Origin: Thermothielavioides terrestris NRRL 8126
Taxonomy: Eukaryota; Ascomycota; Sordariomycetes; Sordariales; Chaetomiaceae
Reading direction: 5' to 3'
Length of the DNA: 64,000 bases
Assembly: GCF_000226115.1 (NCBI RefSeq)
Contig: NC_016458.1
Span: forward strand, 7,722,001-7,786,000
Positions 34,297-44,795 of the stretch are shown one piece after another. Both the position numbers and the translations under genes were made by a program. The notes beneath the pieces were generated by a model. The model was not told where the DNA came from. It made no database searches and saw only the letters and a program-made list of their open reading frames with translations. Position 1 is the stretch's first letter. Each line of letters begins with the position of its first letter.

Positions 34297-34556
34297 TGTA
34301 ACGTGCTAGCCTTATAGCGTCTACAGATAAGCGCACGATATTCTATTCAACTACCTTAAGGAGAGAAAAGGAGAAGTATAGGCTACGGTTTTTGCGTATA
34401 GAGTTTTCAGGGGCTCGTGTATAGGGGGCTCGGGCCGATGTTATTCCAAGCGCGAGGCAGGTCCACCTCGGGCCTGTGGCGGGCTCGTCATAGGACCGCT
34501 ATAGATCCTAGGCGTAGCCCTATATACCTAGCCCAGGTATAGCCTAGTCTGTAATA
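34297..34556 (-). repeat. Element A 3' LTR (left copy)
   Basis: It begins TGTAACGTGCTAGCC and ends GTCTGTAATA (RIP form of GTCCGTAACA). It carries the CTTAAGG.. transcript-start region also found in the other two copies of this LTR. Confidence 0.9.
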
Positions 34557-34558
34557 TA

Positions 34559-34570
34559 CCCCCCCCTTCC
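34559..34570 (-). other. Polypurine tract of element A
   Basis: On the minus (sense) strand GGAAGGGGGGGG lies 2 nt from the 3' LTR, where plus-strand DNA synthesis is primed in LTR retrotransposons. It confirms the minus orientation of the element. Confidence 0.75.
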
Positions 34571-34859
34571 TAGATAGGGAGCTAGTTTAGGGTATATGTA
34601 GCGTAGCGCTGAGCGTGGATCTAGCGTAGTATAGGGTCGATTATAGCGAACGCCGGTATCTAACCCGGTATTTAGGTAGCTTAGCGCTACTACCTATAAT
34701 CCTACTACCTAGCTATAGGTTGTTTGTTTACCTTGCTTTTACGGAACGTTGATTGGCCCCTTCCTCGCCCTACGCTCTTCTTCGCAATAGCTATATTGTA
34801 CAAGGCGTACCTATTAATCAGGTACAACAGACCCCCTACCCGTTGCTAATAAAACCCCT

Positions 34860-35340
34860 CCCCTTATATAAACTCGCTCCCTATATTCTCTTCTCATTTC
34901 TAATATATACCCTTTCTCTACTTCTATAACTTTGTCTTCCTTCTACTTATATATCGACATTTCTCTCTTTATCTCGCTTTATATACGTTCCTCGTTTATT
35001 GTACTTCTATCCTATATATATCTTTCGCCCTTTGTATTTTTTCTCGCCTTCTACTTGCCCTATTGAGCATTTACCTTATATATTGTTAGCCTCTTTTTAT
35101 ATAAGCTATATAGTCGTCTAGCGTCTACGCTCCTATTATATTGGCTTTATCGTTGTCATTATATGTTCGACTACTTTACTAACTATATTCGCTATATTTC
35201 TATTTTATATTCAACTTGTTCTATAATCCTTCCTCTTTGTACTCGCTTAGTCCCCTAGCTACCTCCTCTATATATATAGCTTATATATATTCTATCTATT
35301 CGCTTCGCCCTCTATAGTAGCTTCCTATTTCCTTTATAAT
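34860..35340 (+). promoter_or_regulatory. Promoter-like TATA box and CT-rich leader inside element A
   Basis: CCTTATATAAAC at about 34862-34873 is followed by some 450 bases very rich in C and T (for example around 34890-35060), the pattern of a filamentous fungal promoter and 5' leader. It reads on the plus strand, opposite to the retrotransposon genes, and leads into the open frame at 35372. It is inferred from composition only. Confidence 0.5.
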
Positions 35341-35371
35341 TCTAATACGTTCTTAAAACTTACTTACTATA

Positions 35372-36474
35372 ATGTTAATAGTAGTCGCTTCTCTTAGAGA
35401 TAGTGGCGAGGGACATCGTCCTAGAGGGGACAACAACTAAGATTATAACGTATATCACCCTATATCGGGCCTACTCTAGCCCTAGACTAGAAGCTAATAG
35501 CGTCCTAGACAAAACTATAATAACTATAGTAACTCCTCTTATCACACTATTAGTAGCTATATCGTAGAGGGAGATTTTGACGATAAGGATAACGCCCTCT
35601 TAGAGAAGGAGAGAGACGTCTACCTCAATTGTATTAAGTAGCTTCTTCGTAGTAACTTAGTAGATTATATTCAAAGCTAGGGAGAAAGCTACTTAGAATA
35701 TACTAAAGCCTATACTAAGTGCTATTAGGATCTAGCACTCTAGGCGACAAACGCCTCTCTATATATTAGTCTAAAACGCTTAGTCAAGTTTTACGTTAAT
35801 AACTAAGCTATCGCCAAGCCCGTCTAGAAGAAGACTAAGACCGAGCTAGCCTATTGTACTATCTTAACGCTATAATTCAGTACTTTTATATATAGCTTCT
35901 ATAATGTAATTGGTATAGCCCTATAGCATTGGTCTCTAATATACTCTACCTTCGTATTTAATACGCTTCTAGCCCCCCCTTTATCTTCTTCGACCCTAGG
36001 CTAGCAAGGAGCCCTAGTTCTATACTAGGCTCTTTAGGACAACCTCGCTATATAGTATTATAGCCATCTAGTTAAATATATAGTGCAATATCTCGATTCC
36101 TCCTAATAAGAGAATCGGTATATTATAGAGGCTGTTTATACTATAGCGTAGTCTTAAGCAACTGTCCTAGAGACGAATTCACATCTTATAGACTATATCA
36201 TTGTACTTACTACCCCCTTGCCTATCTATACCCCTTAGGGGTCCTACCTCCGCCACTCTCCCTATATACGTTCCCCCGCCTATAACCTGTATTATAGTTG
36301 ACGCCCTTCCTCCCTAGTAGAGGACGTACTATACGTCTGTCAAACGTATATATAGCCCTTGCCTTAGACCCCTCGCGTCGCCGCTCCACCCCTTTGTATA
36401 CCTGCTCCACCTATATATCTATTCAAAGATAAGGAAGAGATTGCCGATATAGGTCTTGTTATAGACTTTGAATA
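35372..36474 (+). pseudogene. Antisense cargo gene of element A, unknown protein, RIP-degraded
   Basis: From an ATG at 35372 one plus-strand frame reads for about 367 codons broken almost only by TAG/TAA, as expected for RIP of CAG/CAA/TGG. Protein-like stretches include VEGDFDDKDNALLEKERDVY, YLEYTKAYTKCY and KPVxKKTKTELAYCTILTL, followed by a Pro/Tyr-rich part and IADIGLVIDFE. I recognise no family. The frame ends tail-to-tail with the pol gene on the other strand. A capsid-type gag is already present elsewhere in A, so this is additional. It could be a captured host gene or an element-specific accessory protein. Confidence 0.5.
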
Positions 36475-36479
36475 AGTGA

Positions 36480-39400
36480 CGCTACTAGTATATCCCATTG
36501 TTTTTTTATATATAGTTCCGTTCTATCTAGGTTTAGGAGAATAACTAGACTTAGGTATATTATAGTTTTCCTATACCTATATAGTTATATTTGTCTAAGT
36601 AGCTAGTCTTTATAGGGTAGTCTATATACGAATATAACGTTTCCCTTTCCTCCTCTAGTTCGATACTAGCCTATTATTATATTATATATCTTTCTATTTC
36701 CGTTCAAACTCGTCGAGTATAGTAATCTCTAGGAAGTTCTCTAAAGGCTTCTACGTTAGTTTGTTATAACCTACCTACTTAACGTATATATTGTAGTTGT
36801 TCCCTCTCCCTTTTATATTCTAAGCTTTAAGGATCGCCTCTACCCTATATTCCTATTAGGGAATACCCTCCTTCGATATAACCTATATAGGGTCTAGTCT
36901 CTTATCTATAACTTTCTACGAAGGGAGTAGGTCGAAAGCTACTTACTTAACTAAGTCAATATAGAAGGTTGGGTATAGACTACTTAGTATATTGAGCGTC
37001 ACCGTTAGTAGAGTTAGTACCACGACTACCTTATACTTAGCATTTAGCTAGTCGAGCTTCTTACTAGGGCGGTTTATCTTTATATTACATAGAGAGAGCT
37101 ATACCTTATCCTCTACCTAGAACCTCTTAGCTAGGCGGCGAGAGCGGTTTATATTCGTCTACTACCGTTACTATATATATACGATAGCTGTTTAGGTCTA
37201 TTCTATCCCCTTCTTTAGGTGACAAAGGAACTTGGCGATACGACCTTCTAGGGATACTATAGGCGCTATCGAGATTGTAATAAACTATATAAGGCTTATA
37301 TCGAACCTATAGAAAAGGTAGTTCGAGCTTACTCTAGTTATAGATAAATCCTTGTTATTAAGTGTAAACTAGTAAGCTAGGAGATGTTTAGGCTAATCGT
37401 ACTACATAAAGGAGACGAAGATCTAGAGGATTGCCTATACCTCTTAGTTGACCTACTCTATCCCTCTATTCGTCTAGGGATAGTAAGAAGTCGATAGGAG
37501 TTGCTCTACCTCTACCGCCTTATATAACGTAGTCTAGAACCTACTTAGCTAATCCGATTTATAGTCGGTTATAATTTAGGTTAGGAACCTATAGAAACGC
37601 TACTATATATTATAGAATCGAAGGGTATACTCTTCCACTTCTATTGAATATATTGCTTTAAGCTATATATATTTAGAGAGATAGTTAGTAATCACTATAA
37701 GGTAGCTAGGCGCTCCCTCGTCTCTTGTAGGGAGGTCGGTTATAAAGTCAATAGAGATCTATTTCTAAAAGCGATTAGGGATAGGCAAGGGCTATAGAAG
37801 CCCTTGACGTAGCTATTGGAAGATCTTACTTCGGCGGCACTGATTATAGTTCCTAATAAACCGCTTTACATTAGACGATATAAGGTCCTAGTGATAATCT
37901 CTCTAAAGCATTTTAAATAGCTTATTATACCCTAGATGTCCTAATATAGCTAAGTTATAAATCTGCTAGATAATCGTAGTAGTTAAGGGCTCCTATATAG
38001 GGAGCTAGAGATGGCTATAGAACTAGAGTACGCTTTATATATTAAAGGAGTAGTCTACGATCTAGGTCTACGCTATATTCGCCTCTTTAGGAAACTTCTA
38101 AGCTCTATCGTAGATGGCTTAGAGCCGATAAGTATAGTACTCGTCTTCGGCAATACCCTTGTTCTATAGGGCAGCAAGCTACTTGTCTTTGAAAAGCGTT
38201 TCTCCTATAGGTAGCCTAGCCTCCTCTTATACACTAGTCTAGTACACTTTGATCAAGGGAAGTAGCTAGGTGATATACTAGTTATCTTTAGGCTTGTCTT
38301 ACTCGTACTAAGAGAGCGTATTAAGGCGTAAGGCCTAGGATCCTAGCTAATACTTTAGCTCAAAGTTGAATAAAGAGAGTATCTCCGCCTATCTAGCCTA
38401 TCGTTTACTAATTAGATATAGCTAAGTGAAGTATTTAAAATTCTTATAGTCGGTTAGGATAGTAAAGGGGGCTACTATACTTTAAAGCTCTGTCGACTAG
38501 GCCTTAAGGTATAAGATAATAGCTAATAGCTCTTTGTTATAGATAGTATAGTTACGTTTAGTAGGGCTTAGTTTCGCAAAGTAGTAGGCTATAGGGTAAA
38601 GGACCCTATCCTTCCCCTACTAAGATAAGTACCTGCTAAGTGCTATACTAGAATAGTCCGCTTCTACGATTATCTCCCTCTTAGGATCCTACTAGGCAAA
38701 GATCAGCTTCGATATAAACGTAGCCTTAAGTATATCGAAGGCCTCTTGTTCCTCTTTGCCCTAGTGGAATAGGACATTTTTATAGGTAAAATATATCAAT
38801 AAGGCTATCTTTTTAGAGAAGTTGAAGATAAAGTTGCAATAGAAGTTAATGAACCTAAAGAAGCTCTATACTCCTTAGACTCTACGAGGTACCTCCTATT
38901 TGCGAATAGCCTTGATCTTCTTAGGGTCAAGGCGGATATAGACTCCTACCTCTACAATATACTCTAGGTACTTAACTTCCTTTACTACAAATATACACTT
39001 CTTAAAGTCTAGGTTAAGGCCTATATCTCTTAGCCTTCGGAGGACCTTATATACCTTCCTTATATAGTCCTTCTAGCTCTTGCTCAAGTATACTAAAATA
39101 TCGTTAAAGTATACCGTTATATAGTCCTCTAACATTAGGCCAAGGGCGTTGTTAATATATCTCTAGAACGTTGTAGGAGTATCTATAAGCCTAAAGGGGT
39201 AGACTAGCTACTCGAATAGCCTAAACCTCGTATAAAACGCTATAAGATACTTATCCCCCTTAGCTATCTAGATACAATAGAAGACAGCTCTAACGTCTAG
39301 CTTCGTAAGCCATTTAGCCCTAGCTAAGGACCAGAGAGTCTCCTTAATCAAAGGGAGCGAGTACTAGTCCTGCTTAGTAATCTTGTTTAGAGCTTAGTAA

Positions 39401-39950
39401 TCTATATAGAACCTCTATCCCCTTCCTAGCTTCTTTATAAGGAGGACTAGGGTAGCCGCCAATAAAGAGCTTACCTAGATCTATCCTTTGTCCATTAGGT
39501 CTACGACCTACTTCCAAATCTCTAGGAGGTAGTCCCTTAGTATATTGTATAAGGGTTTCTATAGGAGCTTAGGAGGTTTCCTATCTAGGCCCGTCTTAAG
39601 ACGGATATAATAGTCGGCCTCCCCCCGATAGAGGGGTAGACCATTCGCCTTTTCCTTGTCAAAGAGGTTAGCGAAGTCTCGTAGCTCCTCTAGTAGAGCG
39701 ATCTTCGAGTCTAGGTCGACGTTGGGCTAGGAGATAGCCGCCCCTAGTATAGTAGTTATCTCGTAGATACTAGTGACGAGGAATATGTCTTAGGCTCCTT
39801 TAGACTTCTTCTTTTATACCCTATAGGCTAAGCCTACGAACACTACGCTTATAATTAGGGTAGTATTGGTTTCTTTCTACTATAAAGAGTACTTATATAC
39901 CTATAGGCCGCTTTATGAATTGACGGTGAGGACCCCGTTAGCTAGGTCTA
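36480..39950 (-). pseudogene. Element A pol (protease-RT-RNase H-integrase-chromodomain)
   Basis: The minus-strand frame has Ty3/gypsy landmarks. RT (~39.47-39.07) reads LAATLVLLIKKLGRG, FYIDYxALNKITK, AKWLTKLDVRAVF, and VYFNDILVYLSKS in place of the YLDD box. The integrase zinc region and core (~37.88-37.73) read FIRNYNQCRRSKIF and PLPIPNRFxKxISIDFI. The chromodomain (~36.87-36.68) reads VEAILKAxNIKGRG and VGYNKLTxKPLENFLE. Stops are TAG/TAA at positions where R, Q or W is conserved. Confidence 0.82.
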
Positions 39951-40429
39951 GTACAATCCTACGATAGTTTATCTAGGGGAGCCCTAATATAACGTTGTAG
40001 GCTAGCCCTAGTACTATATAGAATGTAGTAGCACTGATCTACCTATCGACGTCTATCGTAATATAGGCGATATATATAATTTTCTTTGTAATTTACACCC
40101 CTTTAACTATAATACCTAGGGTATAAGGAGTCGATAGGCTTATCTACTTGATCCTTAACCTCTAATATACTCTCTTGCTAATAGCTTTATAGCTTTAGTA
40201 CCTACTATCTACTTATATATTTATAAAACTAAAGGAGTTTAGAAAAATAGAGATAAGAAAGAGGGGTTTATCTATTCTCTCTCTAATTTTTATAAACTTG
40301 TTCTATAAGCGGCTAGGTCCTTTTAGCCTCTATATAAGACTTTGTATAGGGGCTACTCTTTTCCCTCCTCCTCCTTAGAGGAGGAGTCCTCCTCTACCTA
40401 TTCCTTGGCCTCTAACTTATTAATATCGA

Positions 40430-41250
40430 TCTAAAGAGCTAGTCTCTTAGCTAGGGCGAAGGGATAGGTAGCTACGAAGTAGCCCTAGCGCCTACAACGG
40501 ATATAGGCTCTAGCCTATTAGCGCGCTATATATACCTTGTCGCTTACCTACTTCGCCTATAGCGTATTTACACTTCGTTTTTCTCTGTTCTACTACTACT
40601 TTCCTCTATAACCCCTATTGGCTCTCCCCTAGACTAGGGCAATATAGATCGTATTGATCTCGGTTATCGGTATATCTCTATCTATATCCTTCTCTATATC
40701 TACATTAGGCCTAGGTCGCTTACCCTAGGATCGCTAATGTCGTTCCTCTAGGCGGAGGGCCTCTAGGTCGATAGCGATTTTATAGTACTTTATAACGGCT
40801 ATAGCATAGTCGTTTTATAGGACCCTTTATCCTACTATAATATACTTCAACTTTAAAGAGAAGCATCGTTATAGTCTAATAAGTTGTACCTTATCGTTCT
40901 AATTAAGTCCTCTAGCCTTTAATAGCTTTACCTCGAAGCGAACAATAAAGGAGGAGAACAGCTCGTTATTTCCTTAGCAAAGTATATCTAGCTCCGTCAA
41001 GGCTATAACCTATTTATAGAGGTCTATATAGACTATTATAAGATATTCGAAAAACGCTTTTAAATTATAGTTGTAGCTAGGTCCTTCCAACTTATAGAAG
41101 GCTACGACTTTGGCCTAGACCCCTTGGCTAAAGTTCCCCTAAATAAATACCCACTAGTCGCGAGGACCCCCAATAAAGTCCTAGTCCACTACTAAGACGT
41201 ACACTATTATAGCCCTCTAGGCGGCAAAGAGCTCCTTTTTACTATCGAAG
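40430..41250 (-). pseudogene. Element A gag
   Basis: Minus-strand reading gives a retrotransposon-gag-like helix-rich segment (VVAFYKLEGPSYNYNLKAFF, FSSFIVRFEVKLLKARGLN), a basic KRPRPN linker, and a decayed CCHC-like zinc knuckle (AYIRCRRYGYFVATYPF, where some Cys/His became Tyr through RIP). It lies 5' of pol as in gypsy elements. Confidence 0.7.
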
Positions 41251-41580
41251 GGTTGTCCTACAGAGAGGCGCTTTCGCTACGTCTAAGGAGCTGCCAGAGC
41301 TACGGTGTCAGTCGTCGGAGCTTAGGCGTTTACTACTACAGAGGCGTTTATAGTCTGAGCTACAGCAATCTAGGCTATATAAAGTTCTTTAATAGTTATA
41401 TTCTAACGTATAATCGTCTCTTACAAAAGTTAGAAGTGTTCATAGACCTAATCTAGGTCTAAGACCTATAGGACGCCTAGGTTGTTTATAGTAGCGTCTA
41501 GCCCGCTCAATGCTAGTGTCGAAACGCCTAGCGTACTACTCTCGTCTATACTTGAAAGTAATAGCTATTCTATCTATATA

Positions 41581-41592
41581 AAGGTAGTTGAA
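41581..41592 (-). other. Self-complementary primer-binding site of element A
   Basis: The minus-strand sequence TTCAACTACCTT, one base after the 5' LTR, is exactly complementary to AAGGTAGTTGAA inside the LTR (41643-41654 region). This is the arrangement of Tf1/sushi-type elements that prime reverse transcription with the 5' end of their own RNA. No TGG tRNA site is seen here. Confidence 0.7.
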
Positions 41593-41593
41593 C

Positions 41594-41853
41594 TATAACG
41601 TACTAGCCTTATAGCGTCTGTAGATAAGTATACAATGTTCTATTCAACTACCTTAAGGAGAGAAAAGGAGAAGTATAGGCTACGGTTCTCGTGTACAGAG
41701 TTTTCAGAGGCTCGTGTGTAGGGGGCTTAGGCCGATGTTATTCTAGGCGCGAGGCGGGTCCGCCTCGGGCCCGTGGCAGGCCCGTTATAGGACCGCTGTA
41801 GATCCTAGGCGTAGTCCTATATACCTAGCCTGGGTATAGCCTGGTCCGTAACA
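41594..41853 (-). repeat. Element A 5' LTR (right copy)
   Basis: This 260-bp copy differs from 34297-34556 mostly by C/T and G/A changes. It ends GTCCGTAACA before the ACGTT target duplication. Confidence 0.9.
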
Positions 41854-44536
41854 ACGTTATAGGTTTTATAGGCTATCGATACGTCTTGTAAATTATATAA
41901 TATCCGCTTGGTACCGAAGTGGTACTTCTTATCGTAGGTAGCTTCTAAGATAGTTTAAATCATTTTATAAGGTATATAGAGCAAATATAATCTATTAGGT
42001 CGAATATTATAGAGAAGGCTATCTATAAGGATGAATAGGAGGCTAAGCTAAGAGAAAACCTTACTACTGCCCTTAGTGGCTAATTCGACATTAAGATCTT
42101 TGATAATAATAGTATATTTAGCGTTATAAGAGTATATAGCTATAAAATGAGCTTGGAGGTTGTTATCTAATTTCGCTTCTACAAAGGCGAACTAAATGTT
42201 GTTAAGGACTATATTGTCGTCGATAGAACTGTTCTTATAGCTTAGGTCGTCCTATAGAGCCTTTAGACGGCTAAGCGTATTAGGCATAAGATTTAGGTGG
42301 CCTAGAAGGTGATAAATCTCTAAGTTGTACTACAAAAGATAAATAGAGGCGTTGATAAGCCTATAATTAGCTCGCTTAATGGACGATATATCTAAAATAG
42401 TCTAGTTGACAATGCCTTTTATAGAGGTATAATCTATAAGGACAACGACAGGCTTATACGACAAATAGATTATAGTATATAGCTTCTTAACTACTTAAAC
42501 AAGGTAGGCGACTTTCTGTTTAGAAGGTCTATACTGGAGTTCCTCCTTAGTAAGGCACTGGCTTAGGAATATAATAGGCTGAACTTAAGTCGATAAGATA
42601 ATAGTTTTAGGCTTCTATTTATAGCTATTAACGAGGTAGAACGCTATAACGCTAAAGCTATACTCTAGGCACCTATCGATCTATAGGAAGAGGGTTTTAT
42701 CAAGATCAAAGTAGACTAAAATAGTTAGGTCTAGCTTATAGATAGCGTCCTAAACGGCTTCGAAGGAGGCTTTCTTAGCTAGCGTAGGTTCAAAGGAAGT
42801 CTTAGTACAATAGGTGGCGTACTTACTAGGGTTACTATATTGTACTTGGCTAGTAGCTTAGCCTTTTATAAATAGTGCGGTCTTATAGTTCTAAAGAGGC
42901 TCGATAAGCTATATGTAGTATAGGATTAGATGGTATAAAAATCCTAATACGCCGATATACTGCTCTAGAGCCTTTAGATTGTTCGAAAAGGCGAGGTTCC
43001 GAAAGGTGGCTATATAGTGCTCAGTGTTAGTTAATCCAAATCTATCGATATAGAAACTGAGAAGCTTTATACTAGGGTATACAATATAAGATTTGGCTAG
43101 TGCAATAGAGATATTCTTCTTTTCGAATAGATTGAAAACGGTCTCTAAGTGCTTAGTATATTCTTTAGCTATATTACTAAAGATAATAATATTGTCGATA
43201 AATACTTAGGCGAAAGAGGTATAAGAGCAAAGTAACTGATCTATAAAGCGCTAGATATATATAGGAGTATTACAATAGCCTATAAGGTATATTTTCAGCT
43301 ATTCCAATCTACGAGGGCTGATTAGGGTAAAGCGATTGTAATATAGAGGATAGACATTAAATTGGTAGAAGAAGGATATAGTATCGATTACAGTGATGAA
43401 CTTCTTACTTTATAGGTATATAATGATGTCCGATTAGAGTGGTAGAGGGTAGTTGTCGGGTACTATAACCTTGTTGAGAGTATGTAAATCAATGACTATG
43501 TAGCCCTTGATCTTATTGTAAGAGGTACGTTAAACGACAAATATTGAGTATATAAAAGAAGTGGCCTTTATAGCTTATTCGAAGCGCTTTTATTAGTATA
43601 GTTCGTCGAAGGTGGCGTTAAGAACTTCGTAATTGTATATACTTAGAGGGTATTGGCGAGTATAGATCTTCTAATGCTGCTAGCCTTCTACGAGAGGTAC
43701 TTATATTATATTTTTTTCGTCTTAGACAATCTAGCCCTTATCCTTCTATAAATGGGGATAACGTTTAACGATATCGACAAATCGCTATACTAGTTTATGA
43801 TCTTAGGTATATACGTATACGCTCTCTAAAGTAAGTATCTCTAGTAAGTCGATAGGTATCTTAAGGCCTAGAGTTGAATACTTCTCTAGTACTATTGGCT
43901 TATAGTCATCTATAGGCAATTTAAAGCTAGGATTGTACCTATTGATATAACTATTAGCCTCTAGCGTAGAAGGTATATTGTGCCTATTGGTGGAATCTAG
44001 GTATATAGGCTTAGGGCTTAGATTATATCTATTGGTATAGCCTTCATTGCTAGGATCCTAGATCGATTGGTATACTATAGGCTAGGCTAGCTAGCCTAGT
44101 AGGTATACTAATTAGTGTAATGCAGGTCTAGATTCAGATAAAGTAGTCAGCTAATATATTACATCGCTATAAGGCGTTAGGGACTTTAGCGGATCTTGAG
44201 AAGATACTAGAGATTAAAACGAAATATCGTTTATAAGTTGCACTGAGTCTCCTAAAATAGCGTAAACTAGGCTATATATATCGAAGGTAGCTAATATACT
44301 AGGGTTAGTATATTGAATAGTAGTCTAAACTAAACTAGAGCTCGTAGTAGTAGACGATATAGTAGTCAAGGTGGTCGCTATAGTCAATGCTATAAAGGCT
44401 ATCTCCTAGGAATAGGCGATATAACTACTATCGTTAGTATCTTCAATTTAGCTAATGGGGTAGCGCTTTAGAATAGTAAGAACTCCCTTAGTTAGGTTCT
44501 TAAAAGCTACTACTTTAGGGGTCTTAGCGTTGACAA

Positions 44537-44795
44537 TGTTACGGACCGGGCTATACCCGGGCTGGTATGTGGGGCTACGCCTAGGATCCATAGCGGTCCT
44601 ATGACGGGCCCGCGTTAAGCCCGTGGCGGGCCCGTCTCGCGCCCAGAATAACATCGGCCCGAGCCCCTTGCACGCGAGTCCTGAAAACTCTGCGCGCGAG
44701 AGCCGCATCCTGTACTTCTCCTTTTTCTCTCCTTAAGGTAGTTGAATAGAACATCGTGCGCTTATCTGCAGACGCCATAAGGCTAGCACGTTACA
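44537..44795 (+). mobile_element. Solo LTR of the element A family, nearly free of RIP
   Basis: The 259-bp sequence TGTTACGGACC..GCACGTTACA is flanked by a perfect GACAA duplication (44532-44536 and 44796-44800). It matches the element A LTR in reverse orientation but keeps many CpG, CpA and TpG sites (for example GCGGGCCCGTCTCGCGCC), so it is much less mutated than its surroundings. It is probably a late insertion that lost its body by LTR-LTR recombination. Confidence 0.9.

Larger units (their letters stand above)
34297..41853 (-). mobile_element. Element A: self-priming Tf1-like Ty3/gypsy retrotransposon with antisense extra gene
   Basis: It is a 7557-bp element with 260-bp LTRs (34297-34556 and 41594-41853) flanked by a perfect 5-bp duplication ACGTT (34292-34296, 41854-41858), inserted in the integrase region of element B. 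Read on the minus strand: a primer site next to the right LTR, gag (~41.25-40.4 kb), protease/reverse transcriptase (~39.9-38.9), RNase H (~38.5), integrase (~38.0-37.1), chromodomain (~36.87-36.68), a polypurine tract at 34559-34570 and the 3' LTR. Between chromodomain and 3' LTR lies an unexpected plus-strand gene-like module (34.86-36.47 kb). It is heavily RIP-mutated. Confidence 0.9.

Noticed and set aside
36222..36410. 62-codon minus-strand frame
   Set aside because: It is the complement of the Pro/Tyr-rich part of the antisense cargo frame in element A, too short and without features.
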